Shown piece by piece: positions 16,000 through 22,844 of a stretch of DNA of 64,000 nt. The notes below the pieces were generated by a model. The model ran no database searches, was not told the DNA's origin, and was given only the letters and a program-made list of their open reading frames with translations. Position numbers and translations under genes: made by a program. This stretch comes from Pseudomonas reactans (GTDB lineage: Bacteria; Pseudomonadota; Gammaproteobacteria; Pseudomonadales; Pseudomonadaceae). Position 1 is the stretch's first letter; the number at the start of each line of letters is the position of its first letter. The stretch spans positions 201,668-265,667 of the forward strand of contig NZ_JACAPG010000003.1 in the NCBI RefSeq assembly GCF_013385825.1. Direction: 5' to 3'.

Positions 16000-16935
16000 A
16001 TGTCGCGCCGAAACGTCGATCTTCCTCCCCTCAATTGCTTGCAGACCTTCGAAGCGGCGGCCCGCCATTTGAGCTTTACCCAGGCGGCCCATGAACTGAA
16101 TTTGACCCAAAGCGCGGTCAGCCGCCAGGTCAAACGCCTCGAAGAAGATCTCGCCCGCCCGCTGTTTTATCGGCTGGCCCAAGGGTTGAGCCTGACACCC
16201 GCCGGGGTACGTTATTTCCGTACCGTCCAACGCCTATTGCGCGAGCTTGACCGCGAGTCCGCCGAGTTGCGCAGGCGCGGTGCCGATCGCCAGTTGACCC
16301 TGGCCAGCACGCCCACCATCAGCTCGATCTGGCTGGCCGGTCTGTTGCCGCAGTTCCAGCGCGACCATCCGGACCTGGATATCCGCATCCTGTGCAGCGA
16401 AAGCCCCAGCCACCTGGATGTCAGCGAATATGACCTTGGCTTGTTCTACCATTTGGATGAACTGGCGGCGCCCCATGGCCTTGAGCTGTCGCCGGTGTTT
16501 GACAGCGAACAGGTCATCACCGTGTGCAGCCCCGATTACCTTGAGCGTCATGGACCGATTCGCGACCTGCATCACTTGTTGCACGCTCATACCCTGCTGA
16601 TCGTCGAGGACCACCATCACGATTGGCTGACCTGGGCCGACTGGTTTGCCGATGCGGGCGCCGATTACTACTCGCCGCGTCATGCCTTACGCACCAACAG
16701 CTATCAACTGTTGATGCAATCGGCGGTGATGGGGCACGGCGTTGCCCTGGGCTGGAAGCGCTTGCTGGACAGCGACCTCGATTCCGGGCGCCTGCAAATG
16801 GCCTTGCCCCACAGCATGCACAGTCGTGGCCGCCTGCACTTGATGCAGCCGCACCACCGCAACCCGCCGGCGGCGGTGCGCAGTTTTCGTCAATGGTTGC
16901 AGGCTAGAACGGTAGAGGCAGGACACGCCGGATAA
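16000..16935 (+). CDS. LysR-type regulator, GcvA-like
   Basis: About 311 aa from MSRRNVDLPPLNCLQTFEAA, a typical GcvA-subgroup N-terminus. The winged helix-turn-helix spans about residues 10-70 (LSFTQAAHELNLTQSAVSRQVKRLE) and the effector-binding domain about 95-300. Alternative in-frame starts at 15982 (TTG) and 15988 (ATG) exist and no start has a clear Shine-Dalgarno. It lies 83 bp downstream of the hydrolase on the same strand and probably controls the BCCT-hydrolase pair. Confidence 0.88.
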   Translation: MSRRNVDLPPLNCLQTFEAAARHLSFTQAAHELNLTQSAVSRQVKRLEEDLARPLFYRLAQGLSLTPAGVRYFRTVQRLLRELDRESAELRRRGADRQLTLASTPTISSIWLAGLLPQFQRDHPDLDIRILCSESPSHLDVSEYDLGLFYHLDELAAPHGLELSPVFDSEQVITVCSPDYLERHGPIRDLHHLLHAHTLLIVEDHHHDWLTWADWFADAGADYYSPRHALRTNSYQLLMQSAVMGHGVALGWKRLLDSDLDSGRLQMALPHSMHSRGRLHLMQPHHRNPPAAVRSFRQWLQARTVEAGHAG

Positions 16936-16950
16936 GGGCGAGCACTGTAC

Positions 16951-17044
16951 CTGTGGCGAGGGAGCTTGCTCCCGCTGAGCCGCGAAGCGGCTCCAAAAAT
17001 GGGACTGCTACGCAGTCCAGCGGGAGCAAGCTCCCTCGCCACAG
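16951..17044. repeat. Long imperfect palindrome, CTGTGGCGAGGGAGC repeat family
   Basis: CTGTGGCGAGGGAGCTTGCTCCCGCTG and its inverted copy flank a centre with two further small hairpins (GCCGCGAAGCGGC and GGACTGCTACGCAGTCC). It is a second, distinct Pseudomonas repeat family; another member is at 34442-34577. It lies just beyond the LysR stop. Confidence 0.85.
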
Positions 17045-17085
17045 GTTACGTTTACCCTTCCTGCTTCTTAACTGACTGGCGTTGG

Positions 17086-17208
17086 TCAGTGCTGGGAGGT
17101 TTTTTTCTTTTTGGTCTGGCGTGTCGCCAGGTGTTCGAAGCAAAAAGACGCGGTGCCGAACACGGCGATCAGGGTCAGTACGATCATGCCGAGGGTTGAG
17201 CTTTCCAC
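17086..17208 (-). CDS. Small single-span membrane protein (40 aa), uncharacterised
   Basis: A GTG start preceded by GTAGGAAATCACC opens a 40-codon frame: acidic N-terminus (MESS), one hydrophobic segment (LGMIVLTLIAVFGTASFCF, about residues 6-24) and a basic tail (RQTKKKKTSQH). The arrangement is that of a small inner-membrane protein with a cytoplasmic lysine-rich tail. It lies 110 bp downstream of the catalase-family gene on the same strand, beyond a hairpin. I do not recognise it; translation is inferred only from the Shine-Dalgarno and composition. Confidence 0.5.
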   Translation of the reverse strand: MESSTLGMIVLTLIAVFGTASFCFEHLATRQTKKKKTSQH

Positions 17209-17274
17209 GGTGATTTCCTACGGGTGATGGGGTAGGTGATCACGGTAGAGGCGGGGTGAAAACGGCTCAATAGA

Positions 17275-17300
17275 CCCGACGCAATCCTTACGCCGTCGGG
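17275..17300 (-). terminator. Hairpin after the catalase-family gene
   Basis: CCCGACG/CGTCGGG, 7-bp stem with a 12-base loop, 19 nt beyond the stop codon. There is no proper U-run, so termination is uncertain. Confidence 0.4.
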
Positions 17301-17318
17301 CCCATTGTTACGCACTCT

Positions 17319-18485
17319 TTACGGGGCGTTGCGGCTGTGGCGGTAATCGCTGACCGCTTCGTACACCGCCTTGCGCAAGCGGTTGATACCGCCAATAGGG
17401 CGATGTTCCGCTACGCCAAACCAGGGGTTGAACGACTGGTTGTCGCACGCCAGGTTCTGCTCGGGTGTGTCGAAATCCTGCGCCGGTATGCGCACCTTGG
17501 CCACGGTTTCATAGGGCGCATCGCTTTCCTTCCATTCGATGCTGGTGTCTTCGATCGGCATGAATTTCTGCGGGTTTTGCCGCTGGATCTGCAGCACGAA
17601 ACACGCAGGCACGCGGTCGGTGGACAGCTGCTGGCTCAAGGCGCCGCGCAGGAAGTTCGGCAGGTCCTGGTTCTGCTTGGGCAGTTGATACTCCGGGCAG
17701 CTCTGTGGGTCGGGCGCGACGCGGAACTTGGCGTTGGCCGCGCCGAACTTGTAGGGCGACACCGAAAAGTACGTAGTCTGCGTCGGGCTGGCCGGTGCGG
17801 GCGCCAGGGTCGCCAGGGCGATAAACAGATGGCGCACCTGCCAGGTCCGTGGGTCGGCCTTGGGGAAGAACGCCAGGACTTTCTTGCCGTCCGCTTGCGC
17901 GCCGATGTTCTGCGCGTACTCCGCCACATCGCTGACAAAGAAGTTCGGGTGGCTGAACATCACGAAGTCCTGTTCCGTGCGCGCCTGCTGGTCGGCCAGC
18001 AGTTGCTTGCCCGGCACGTCCAGCAGCTTGAGCGCCATGCCCCGCGCATCACGAATGCTGTCGAACTGGGGGTATGCGTTGCCGTTGGACAGTCGCATCA
18101 TTGCCTGCCAGGTCTTGCCCGGCTCGGCAAACACACCCTGGCGCAGTGCCGGGTCGAGATCGGCCAGCACGCTGACCTCGGCCTTCACACAACCATGGGC
18201 CTTGGCATGGGCATCGCGCAGGTAGCGCGTGCCTTCGCGGTGCTGGTCAACGATGCGCACCGCCGTCTGGATAATGCCTTGGGTCATCGCCGCTTCGCCG
18301 GGCGGAATCTGCTCATTCGGCGACACCGGGCCGCTGTGTTGCCAGGCGTACCACGCGCTGGCGCCCAGCCAGCCGAGCAGGCCGAGGCCCACCAGCCACA
18401 GCAGGGTCTTGCCCAGAAACGCGCCGATGCGCAGCCACAGGCGGGCGAGCAGGGAAGGTCGGTCGTAGGGGGATCGAATCATCAT
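17319..18485 (-). CDS. Membrane-anchored catalase-family (SrpA-like) heme protein
   Basis: 388 aa. One N-terminal transmembrane segment (about residues 25-47, GKTLLWLVGLGLLGWLGASA) precedes a small catalase-like domain of the SrpA type. QGIIQTAVRIVDQHREGTRYLRDAHAKAHG contains the probable distal His, and MRLSNGNAYPQFDSIRDARGMALKLLD is the conserved catalase core. The anchor suggests a periplasm-facing domain. Small catalase-fold proteins can act as catalases, peroxidases or fatty-acid hydroperoxide enzymes. Its start overlaps the stop of the di-heme cytochrome gene by four bases (ATGA), so the two are translationally coupled and likely work together. Confidence 0.8.
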   Translation of the reverse strand: MMIRSPYDRPSLLARLWLRIGAFLGKTLLWLVGLGLLGWLGASAWYAWQHSGPVSPNEQIPPGEAAMTQGIIQTAVRIVDQHREGTRYLRDAHAKAHGCVKAEVSVLADLDPALRQGVFAEPGKTWQAMMRLSNGNAYPQFDSIRDARGMALKLLDVPGKQLLADQQARTEQDFVMFSHPNFFVSDVAEYAQNIGAQADGKKVLAFFPKADPRTWQVRHLFIALATLAPAPASPTQTTYFSVSPYKFGAANAKFRVAPDPQSCPEYQLPKQNQDLPNFLRGALSQQLSTDRVPACFVLQIQRQNPQKFMPIEDTSIEWKESDAPYETVAKVRIPAQDFDTPEQNLACDNQSFNPWFGVAEHRPIGGINRLRKAVYEAVSDYRHSRNAP

Positions 18486-20290
18486 GGCAGTTGTTGCTCC
18501 AGCGGGCCGCCCAGCACTTTGAGGTATTCCAGCAGCGCCCAGCGTTCCTGCGGCAGCAAGCCGCGGCCGATTACGCCGTTGCCACGACTGCCGGCACGAA
18601 ATTCGTGGCCGCTGTTGTGGTTGCCGGTGATTTTGGTATCGAACAGGAAGGCATTCTTGAACGCACCGGTTTCGAAGCCGAGGTGGCGCGGGTCGTAGTT
18701 GAAAGTGCCTTTATAGAAGGTGGTGCTGCGCTCGTCCTGGGGTGAGAGCAACTGGTAGATCGTCGGCACCGAACCGTTATGCAGGAACGGCGGCGTCGCC
18801 CACACGCCGGCCAACGGCCGCGCTTTATAAGCACGCAGCTCACGCACGCCGATGGGCAGGCCGTAACCGTCCAGGCGCGGACGCTCGGCCGGGGTCACGC
18901 CGGCGGCGCGGTAGGCATGTTCTTCGACGAACGCGGTGACGTACGCGAGGCCCTTGGCCACGGACATCTTTTTCAAGTCCAGCGGCTCGGTCGGCGTGGG
19001 GTGCAGTTCGACGTTGAGTTTGGCCAATTCCGCCAGGTCCCATTGCAACGCGCTGAGGTCGTAGCGCTGATCGGCGATGTTGCTGGCAGTGCCGGGGTCG
19101 GTGCCGATGTAGTCCACCGGCAGCATTTTCAACTGTTGCACCGGGCGGCCGCCTTCCTGGGTGATGCTGGGCACGTGGCAGCCGGCGCAGTTTTCGGCGA
19201 AGAGTGCACGGCCTTGGGCGGCGAGCGGCTTGTCGATGCTGCCGAACAGGTCCTCGGGCCAGGTCGGTGGCTTGAGGCGTTGCAGGGTTTCTTCAATCAG
19301 GTTGAGGTCGCGCACGCGTACGCTGGACGGGTAGCGCGCATCGCCTTGGAGTGGCTGGCCGGCGTCGTCGAAAAACGCCAGGGTTGCGCCGACACCCAGG
19401 GCTTCGCCGATGTTGCGCGCCATGGGCTGCTGGGCCGAGCCGTTCCACTGCACCCAGTCGAAGGTCCAGATGTCCCACAGTTGCGGGTAGTCCACCGGCG
19501 CGTTGGCGACGCGATAGTTATCCGGGGAAATGGCATCGCCAAAGCTGGCGTTGGCGATACGGCCAAAGGCATCCGTACGGCCAGGGCCTTCTTCAGTAGG
19601 GTAGAGGCCACGGTGAGTGTCGTTCCAGGCCACTTTGAGGAATTGGTTCAGCGACTGCTTGAAGTCCTGGCGCAGTTGCTTGTGCTCGGCGTCGTAGCGA
19701 TCCCCCAGCACCTGGCGGGCAAAACGTTCGAACTTCCACGGGTTGTAATAGGTGGACGCCAGGCTCGCGACCAGGGCTTGGCCGAAACTGCCGCCGCGCA
19801 AGGTTGGCACGCTGGAGGGCAGCACGTGCTGGGCGGAACCGCCGTCGATACGCACGGCCTGATTTTTGTAATGCAGTTCGCCGGTGTGGCAGGCGGCGCA
19901 GGTGATATCCAGGTATTCAACGTTGCTGCCGGCGTTTTTATGCCGGGCGAAACCCACGGGCAGGTTGCCGGGGTTTTGCGCGGTGGGCACCTGCTTGGGG
20001 TCCACCAGGAAGCCGAAGCGTGCCAGATACTCGGGCGTTGCGAAACGCTGTTCGGAAAACGGCAGCTCCAGGGCGGTGAACCAGTCGTAATGCAGGCCTT
20101 TTACCTGGGTGCCCTGGGGCGTGAAGTAATAGGTCTGGCGGTCGGCGGCACTCCATTGGTCCTGGTAGTGCACCTGCTCCACGGGCACGTAGTCCGGCAG
20201 CTTGGGGTTGACGGTGTAATAGAGCACCACGGCCAGGGCGATGCCCAACAGGGTGAAGATCAGGAGTAAAACACGGGAAAAAATGCGCAA
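18482..20290 (-). CDS. RoxA-like di-heme c-type cytochrome (peroxidase/oxygenase family)
   Basis: 602 aa. An N-terminal hydrophobic segment (about residues 5-25) targets the protein to or across the inner membrane. Two heme c sites are visible: CAACH (about residue 131) and CAGCH (about 370). The C-terminal block RPLAGVWATPPFLHNGSVPTIYQLL is typical of di-heme peroxidases of the MauG/RoxA superfamily. Length is nearer to rubber oxygenase RoxA (about 680 aa) than to classical CcpA (about 350 aa). The substrate is unknown; a periplasmic role in oxidising a lipid-like molecule with the coupled catalase-family partner is an inference. Confidence 0.8.
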   Translation of the reverse strand: MRIFSRVLLLIFTLLGIALAVVLYYTVNPKLPDYVPVEQVHYQDQWSAADRQTYYFTPQGTQVKGLHYDWFTALELPFSEQRFATPEYLARFGFLVDPKQVPTAQNPGNLPVGFARHKNAGSNVEYLDITCAACHTGELHYKNQAVRIDGGSAQHVLPSSVPTLRGGSFGQALVASLASTYYNPWKFERFARQVLGDRYDAEHKQLRQDFKQSLNQFLKVAWNDTHRGLYPTEEGPGRTDAFGRIANASFGDAISPDNYRVANAPVDYPQLWDIWTFDWVQWNGSAQQPMARNIGEALGVGATLAFFDDAGQPLQGDARYPSSVRVRDLNLIEETLQRLKPPTWPEDLFGSIDKPLAAQGRALFAENCAGCHVPSITQEGGRPVQQLKMLPVDYIGTDPGTASNIADQRYDLSALQWDLAELAKLNVELHPTPTEPLDLKKMSVAKGLAYVTAFVEEHAYRAAGVTPAERPRLDGYGLPIGVRELRAYKARPLAGVWATPPFLHNGSVPTIYQLLSPQDERSTTFYKGTFNYDPRHLGFETGAFKNAFLFDTKITGNHNSGHEFRAGSRGNGVIGRGLLPQERWALLEYLKVLGGPLEQQLP

Positions 20291-20537
20291 GATAACTATC
20301 CTTGTCGAGTTGTCGCGATGTTATGCCACTACGCCACAGGTGCGGCAAGTGGCCATGAGCCCGGTAGTGGGCGGTCCCGCGATCCTTCGCGGGCCTCCAT
20401 CATGAATGAAAATGCTTTTAAACACGTGAACTTATCAGAAGTTTCCTGCTCACATGCCGGTAGCCATTGGTCGTGGCCGCCTGATAAGCTCGCGACTTTA
20501 TTCGAATGCCCTATTGGCGCATGAACAAGGAAATAGC
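20291..20537. other. Intergenic region between the di-heme cytochrome gene and fklB
   Basis: About 250 bp separating divergent genes; both promoters must lie here. No strong consensus promoter, REP or RNA gene was recognised. Confidence 0.4.
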
Positions 20538-21269
20538 ATGAAACAGCATCGGTTGGCGGCGGCGGTGGCCCTGGTTAGCCTGGTACTTGCGGGTTGTGAT
20601 TCGCAGACCAGCGTAGAGCTGAAAACCCCGGCGCAGAAAGCTTCCTACGGCATCGGCCTGAACATGGGCAAGAGCCTTGCCCAAGAAGGCATGGATGACC
20701 TGGATTCCAAAGCAGTAGCCCAAGGCATCGAAGATGCCGTCGGCAAAAAAGAGCAGAAGCTCAAAGACGACGAGCTGGTTGAAGCGTTTGCCGCACTGCA
20801 AAAGCGTGCTGAAGAACGCATGACCAAGATGAGCGAAGAGTCGGCAGCCGCCGGCAAGAAATTCCTCGAAGACAACGCCAAGAAAGACGGCGTCGTCACC
20901 ACCGCTTCCGGTCTGCAGTACAAGATCACCAAGAAAGCCGACGGCGCCCAGCCTAAGCCGACTGACGTGGTGACTGTGCACTACACCGGCAAACTCACCA
21001 ACGGCACCACCTTTGACAGCTCCGTGGATCGCGGTAGCCCGATCGACCTGCCTGTCAGCGGCGTGATCCCAGGTTGGGTCGAAGGCCTGCAACTGATGCA
21101 CGTTGGCGAGAAGGTCGAGCTGTACATTCCTTCCGACCTGGCCTACGGCGCACAAAGCCCAAGCCCAGCGATCCCAGCCAACTCCGTGCTGGTGTTCGAC
21201 CTGGAACTGCTGGCCATCAAGGACCCAGCCAAGGCTGAAGCTCCTGCGGCACCGGCTGCCAAGAAGTAA
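20538..21269 (+). CDS. fklB: FKBP-type peptidyl-prolyl isomerase, lipoprotein
   Basis: 243 aa. A lipoprotein signal with lipobox LVLAGC (Cys near residue 19) is followed by an FKBP N-terminal dimerisation domain (about 33-130, YGIGLNMGKSLAQEG) and a C-terminal FKBP domain (about 150-235, VVTVHYTGKLTNGTTFDSS; PGWVEGLQLMHVGEKVELYIP). This is the Mip/FkpA/FklB layout of periplasmic foldases. A longer frame from 20454 exists, but AAGGAA eight bases before 20538 and the signal peptide fix the start. A strong terminator follows. Confidence 0.93.
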   Translation: MKQHRLAAAVALVSLVLAGCDSQTSVELKTPAQKASYGIGLNMGKSLAQEGMDDLDSKAVAQGIEDAVGKKEQKLKDDELVEAFAALQKRAEERMTKMSEESAAAGKKFLEDNAKKDGVVTTASGLQYKITKKADGAQPKPTDVVTVHYTGKLTNGTTFDSSVDRGSPIDLPVSGVIPGWVEGLQLMHVGEKVELYIPSDLAYGAQSPSPAIPANSVLVFDLELLAIKDPAKAEAPAAPAAKK

Positions 21270-21285
21270 CAGGCGCCTGAACATA

Positions 21286-21317
21286 CAACGCCCCGTCCCG
21301 ACGGGGCGTTGTTGTTT
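21286..21317 (+). terminator. Rho-independent terminator after fklB
   Basis: CAACGCCCCGT/ACGGGGCGTTG stem around CCCG, with a T-rich tail (GTTGTTT), 17 nt after the stop. Confidence 0.88.
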
Positions 21318-21524
21318 CTGGGGGTTGCAAAATCCGAGCCCGTGAACATCCGATCGAACGCCTGCAACCTGCAACAGTCTGATATAAGACTCGAGTATGG
21401 GTAGCCGCACATCAACGCCAAGTCAATGAAATCTTGGGTTTTTTTTCAGTGCGCAAAAAACGCCCGATCTGACTGCAAGCCTTGTAATACGTGGCTTCCA
21501 GCGCAGAAAATAGGCTCTGTTCAC

Positions 21525-21555
21525 AAGGTTATCCACAATTTGTGTGGATAACCTT
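21525..21555. repeat. Inverted pair of perfect DnaA-box sequences
   Basis: AAGGTTATCCACA (21525-21537) and TGTGGATAACCTT (21543-21555) are a perfect 13-bp inverted repeat around ATTTG. Each arm contains TTATCCACA, the strict DnaA-box consensus. It lies 28 bp upstream of the ykvA start; the rest of 21318-21582 holds an A-rich stretch and nothing else recognised. Confidence 0.7.
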
Positions 21556-21582
21556 TTATGTCGCCTGGAACTGGAGTGACCG

Positions 21583-22041
21583 ATGAAACCACCCTTCAAT
21601 TTCACCCGTTTCCTACCCATGGCCGCACGTCTTCTGGGCCGTGGCCGCTTGCCGACGCTGTTGTTCGCCGTCGCCGCCAAGGGATCCAGCCAGGGTAATC
21701 GTCTGGGTAAGCTCAAGGATGACTTCAAGCTGCTCCAGGCCCTGTGCCTGGCCTACTGGCGCGGCGAGTACCGGGCAATCAGTCCCAAGGCGCTGATCTC
21801 GGTGGTGGCGGGGCTGATGTATTTCCTGAGCCCAATCGATGCGATCCCGGACTTTATCCCCATGTTCGGCATGCTCGACGACATTGCCGTGCTGGCATGG
21901 GTCATGAAGACCCTCGACGGTGAGTTGAGCGCCTTTCGCGCCTGGCGTGAGGCCCAGCGTCCGGAAAAGCTTGCCGTGGTTGAGCGCCTGCCTGCGACGC
22001 CCGCGCTGCTGGCCAAGGAAAGCCCGCAAAAAAACGGATGA
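21583..22041 (+). CDS. YkvA-family (DUF1232) membrane protein
   Basis: 152 aa with the DUF1232 core LMYFLSPIDAIPDFIPMFGMLDDIAVLAWVM at about residues 79-109, predicted to be membrane-associated. Function of the family is unknown. A short basic N-terminus (PMAARLLGRGRLP) precedes it. It follows the inverted DnaA-box pair and begins a run of core genes. Confidence 0.85.
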   Translation: MKPPFNFTRFLPMAARLLGRGRLPTLLFAVAAKGSSQGNRLGKLKDDFKLLQALCLAYWRGEYRAISPKALISVVAGLMYFLSPIDAIPDFIPMFGMLDDIAVLAWVMKTLDGELSAFRAWREAQRPEKLAVVERLPATPALLAKESPQKNG

Positions 22042-22134
22042 CGTGACTATCCCCCTGCGACCTTTATGGCTGTTAGGATTACACTCCTAAGGAAAGAGCT
22101 TACTAAGTAAGTGCAGTTATCCTACGGGGCAGTC

Positions 22135-22476
22135 ATGGATATTCAGATAATTTCACGCGATGGCGAACCCGAGTACGCGGTGTTGCCATGGGATCAGTAC
22201 CAGGCGCTGCTAAAAGCTGCCGGTCAGCAACAACCAACGCTACCTCCTCTCTCATCGACTGCCCAAGCTGCCCCTGATCAGGACCTGCGCCCGCTCGCAG
22301 CCCTGCGCGGCTTGCGCGAAGCCAAAGGCCTGGCTATCGAGACCCTGGCCCGCACCGTGGGCATCAGCCCCTCGTATCTTGGATTGATTGAAAGTGGTGA
22401 ACGCCAGCCGGATGCCGCGATCCGCCGCAGCCTGGCCTGGGAATTGGGCGTTGCAGGTTGGAGGGATGAATCTTGA
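22135..22476 (+). CDS. XRE-family helix-turn-helix protein (antitoxin-like)
   Basis: 113 aa. The N-terminal segment MDIQIISRDGEPEYAVLPWDQYQALL resembles the N-terminus of small antitoxin-like regulators. The C-terminal XRE helix-turn-helix spans about residues 55-105 (LRGLREAKGLAIETLARTVGISPSYLGLIESGERQPD). An upstream in-frame ATG (22111) is possible but less conserved in character. It overlaps the next gene by four bases (TTGA). Confidence 0.8.
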   Translation: MDIQIISRDGEPEYAVLPWDQYQALLKAAGQQQPTLPPLSSTAQAAPDQDLRPLAALRGLREAKGLAIETLARTVGISPSYLGLIESGERQPDAAIRRSLAWELGVAGWRDES

Positions 22477-22844
22477 GCCTACGTATCAGCCGTCAACATT
22501 GGGATGGGTTACTCAACGAACTGGACCAGGCGCGCCGCCAGCGCCATCTGCTGACCTACCGCGCGCTGCTGGAGCGCCTGCAATTCCCTACACCGGCCAT
22601 GCAAACCCTGGCCGCCGCCCTGGAGCACCTGGCGGCGCTGGACGCCAAGGCGGAGCAGCCGTTGCGCAGCTCGCTGGTGATCAGCCAGGGCGCCAGTCGC
22701 CTGCCGCGTACCGGTTTCTTTGAATGTGTGGAGCGTTTGGGGCGCTTCAGCGGGCCATCCGATGGGGTGGCTGCGGCCTCCTGGCATGCATCGGAAGTCG
22801 TGCGGGTGTTCGAATACGAATACCCGGAGTCTGCCGAGGCTTAA
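22473..22844 (+). CDS. Uncharacterised 123-aa protein coupled to the XRE gene
   Basis: Starts with TTG within the TTGA overlap with the XRE stop, behind a strong GGAGGG at the right spacing. The sequence is helical and rich in Leu, Arg and Gln in its first half (LLNELDQARRQRHLLTYRALLERL); the second half (FFECVERLGRFSGPSDGVAAASWHASEVVRVFEYEYP) looks like a compact domain. I do not recognise the family. The tight coupling suggests joint action with the XRE protein, but no toxin motif is visible. Its 3' end overlaps the convergent EAL/GGDEF gene by four bases. Confidence 0.75.
   Translation: MSLRISRQHWDGLLNELDQARRQRHLLTYRALLERLQFPTPAMQTLAAALEHLAALDAKAEQPLRSSLVISQGASRLPRTGFFECVERLGRFSGPSDGVAAASWHASEVVRVFEYEYPESAEA

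Noticed and set aside
16904..17143. 79-aa minus-strand ORF through the palindromic repeat
   Set aside because: Most of it translates the repeat; the smaller frame at 17086-17208 has an SD and a membrane segment and was preferred.
18779..20269. 496-aa plus-strand ORF opposite the di-heme cytochrome
   Set aside because: The opposite strand has two CxxCH heme motifs and family blocks; this frame has none.
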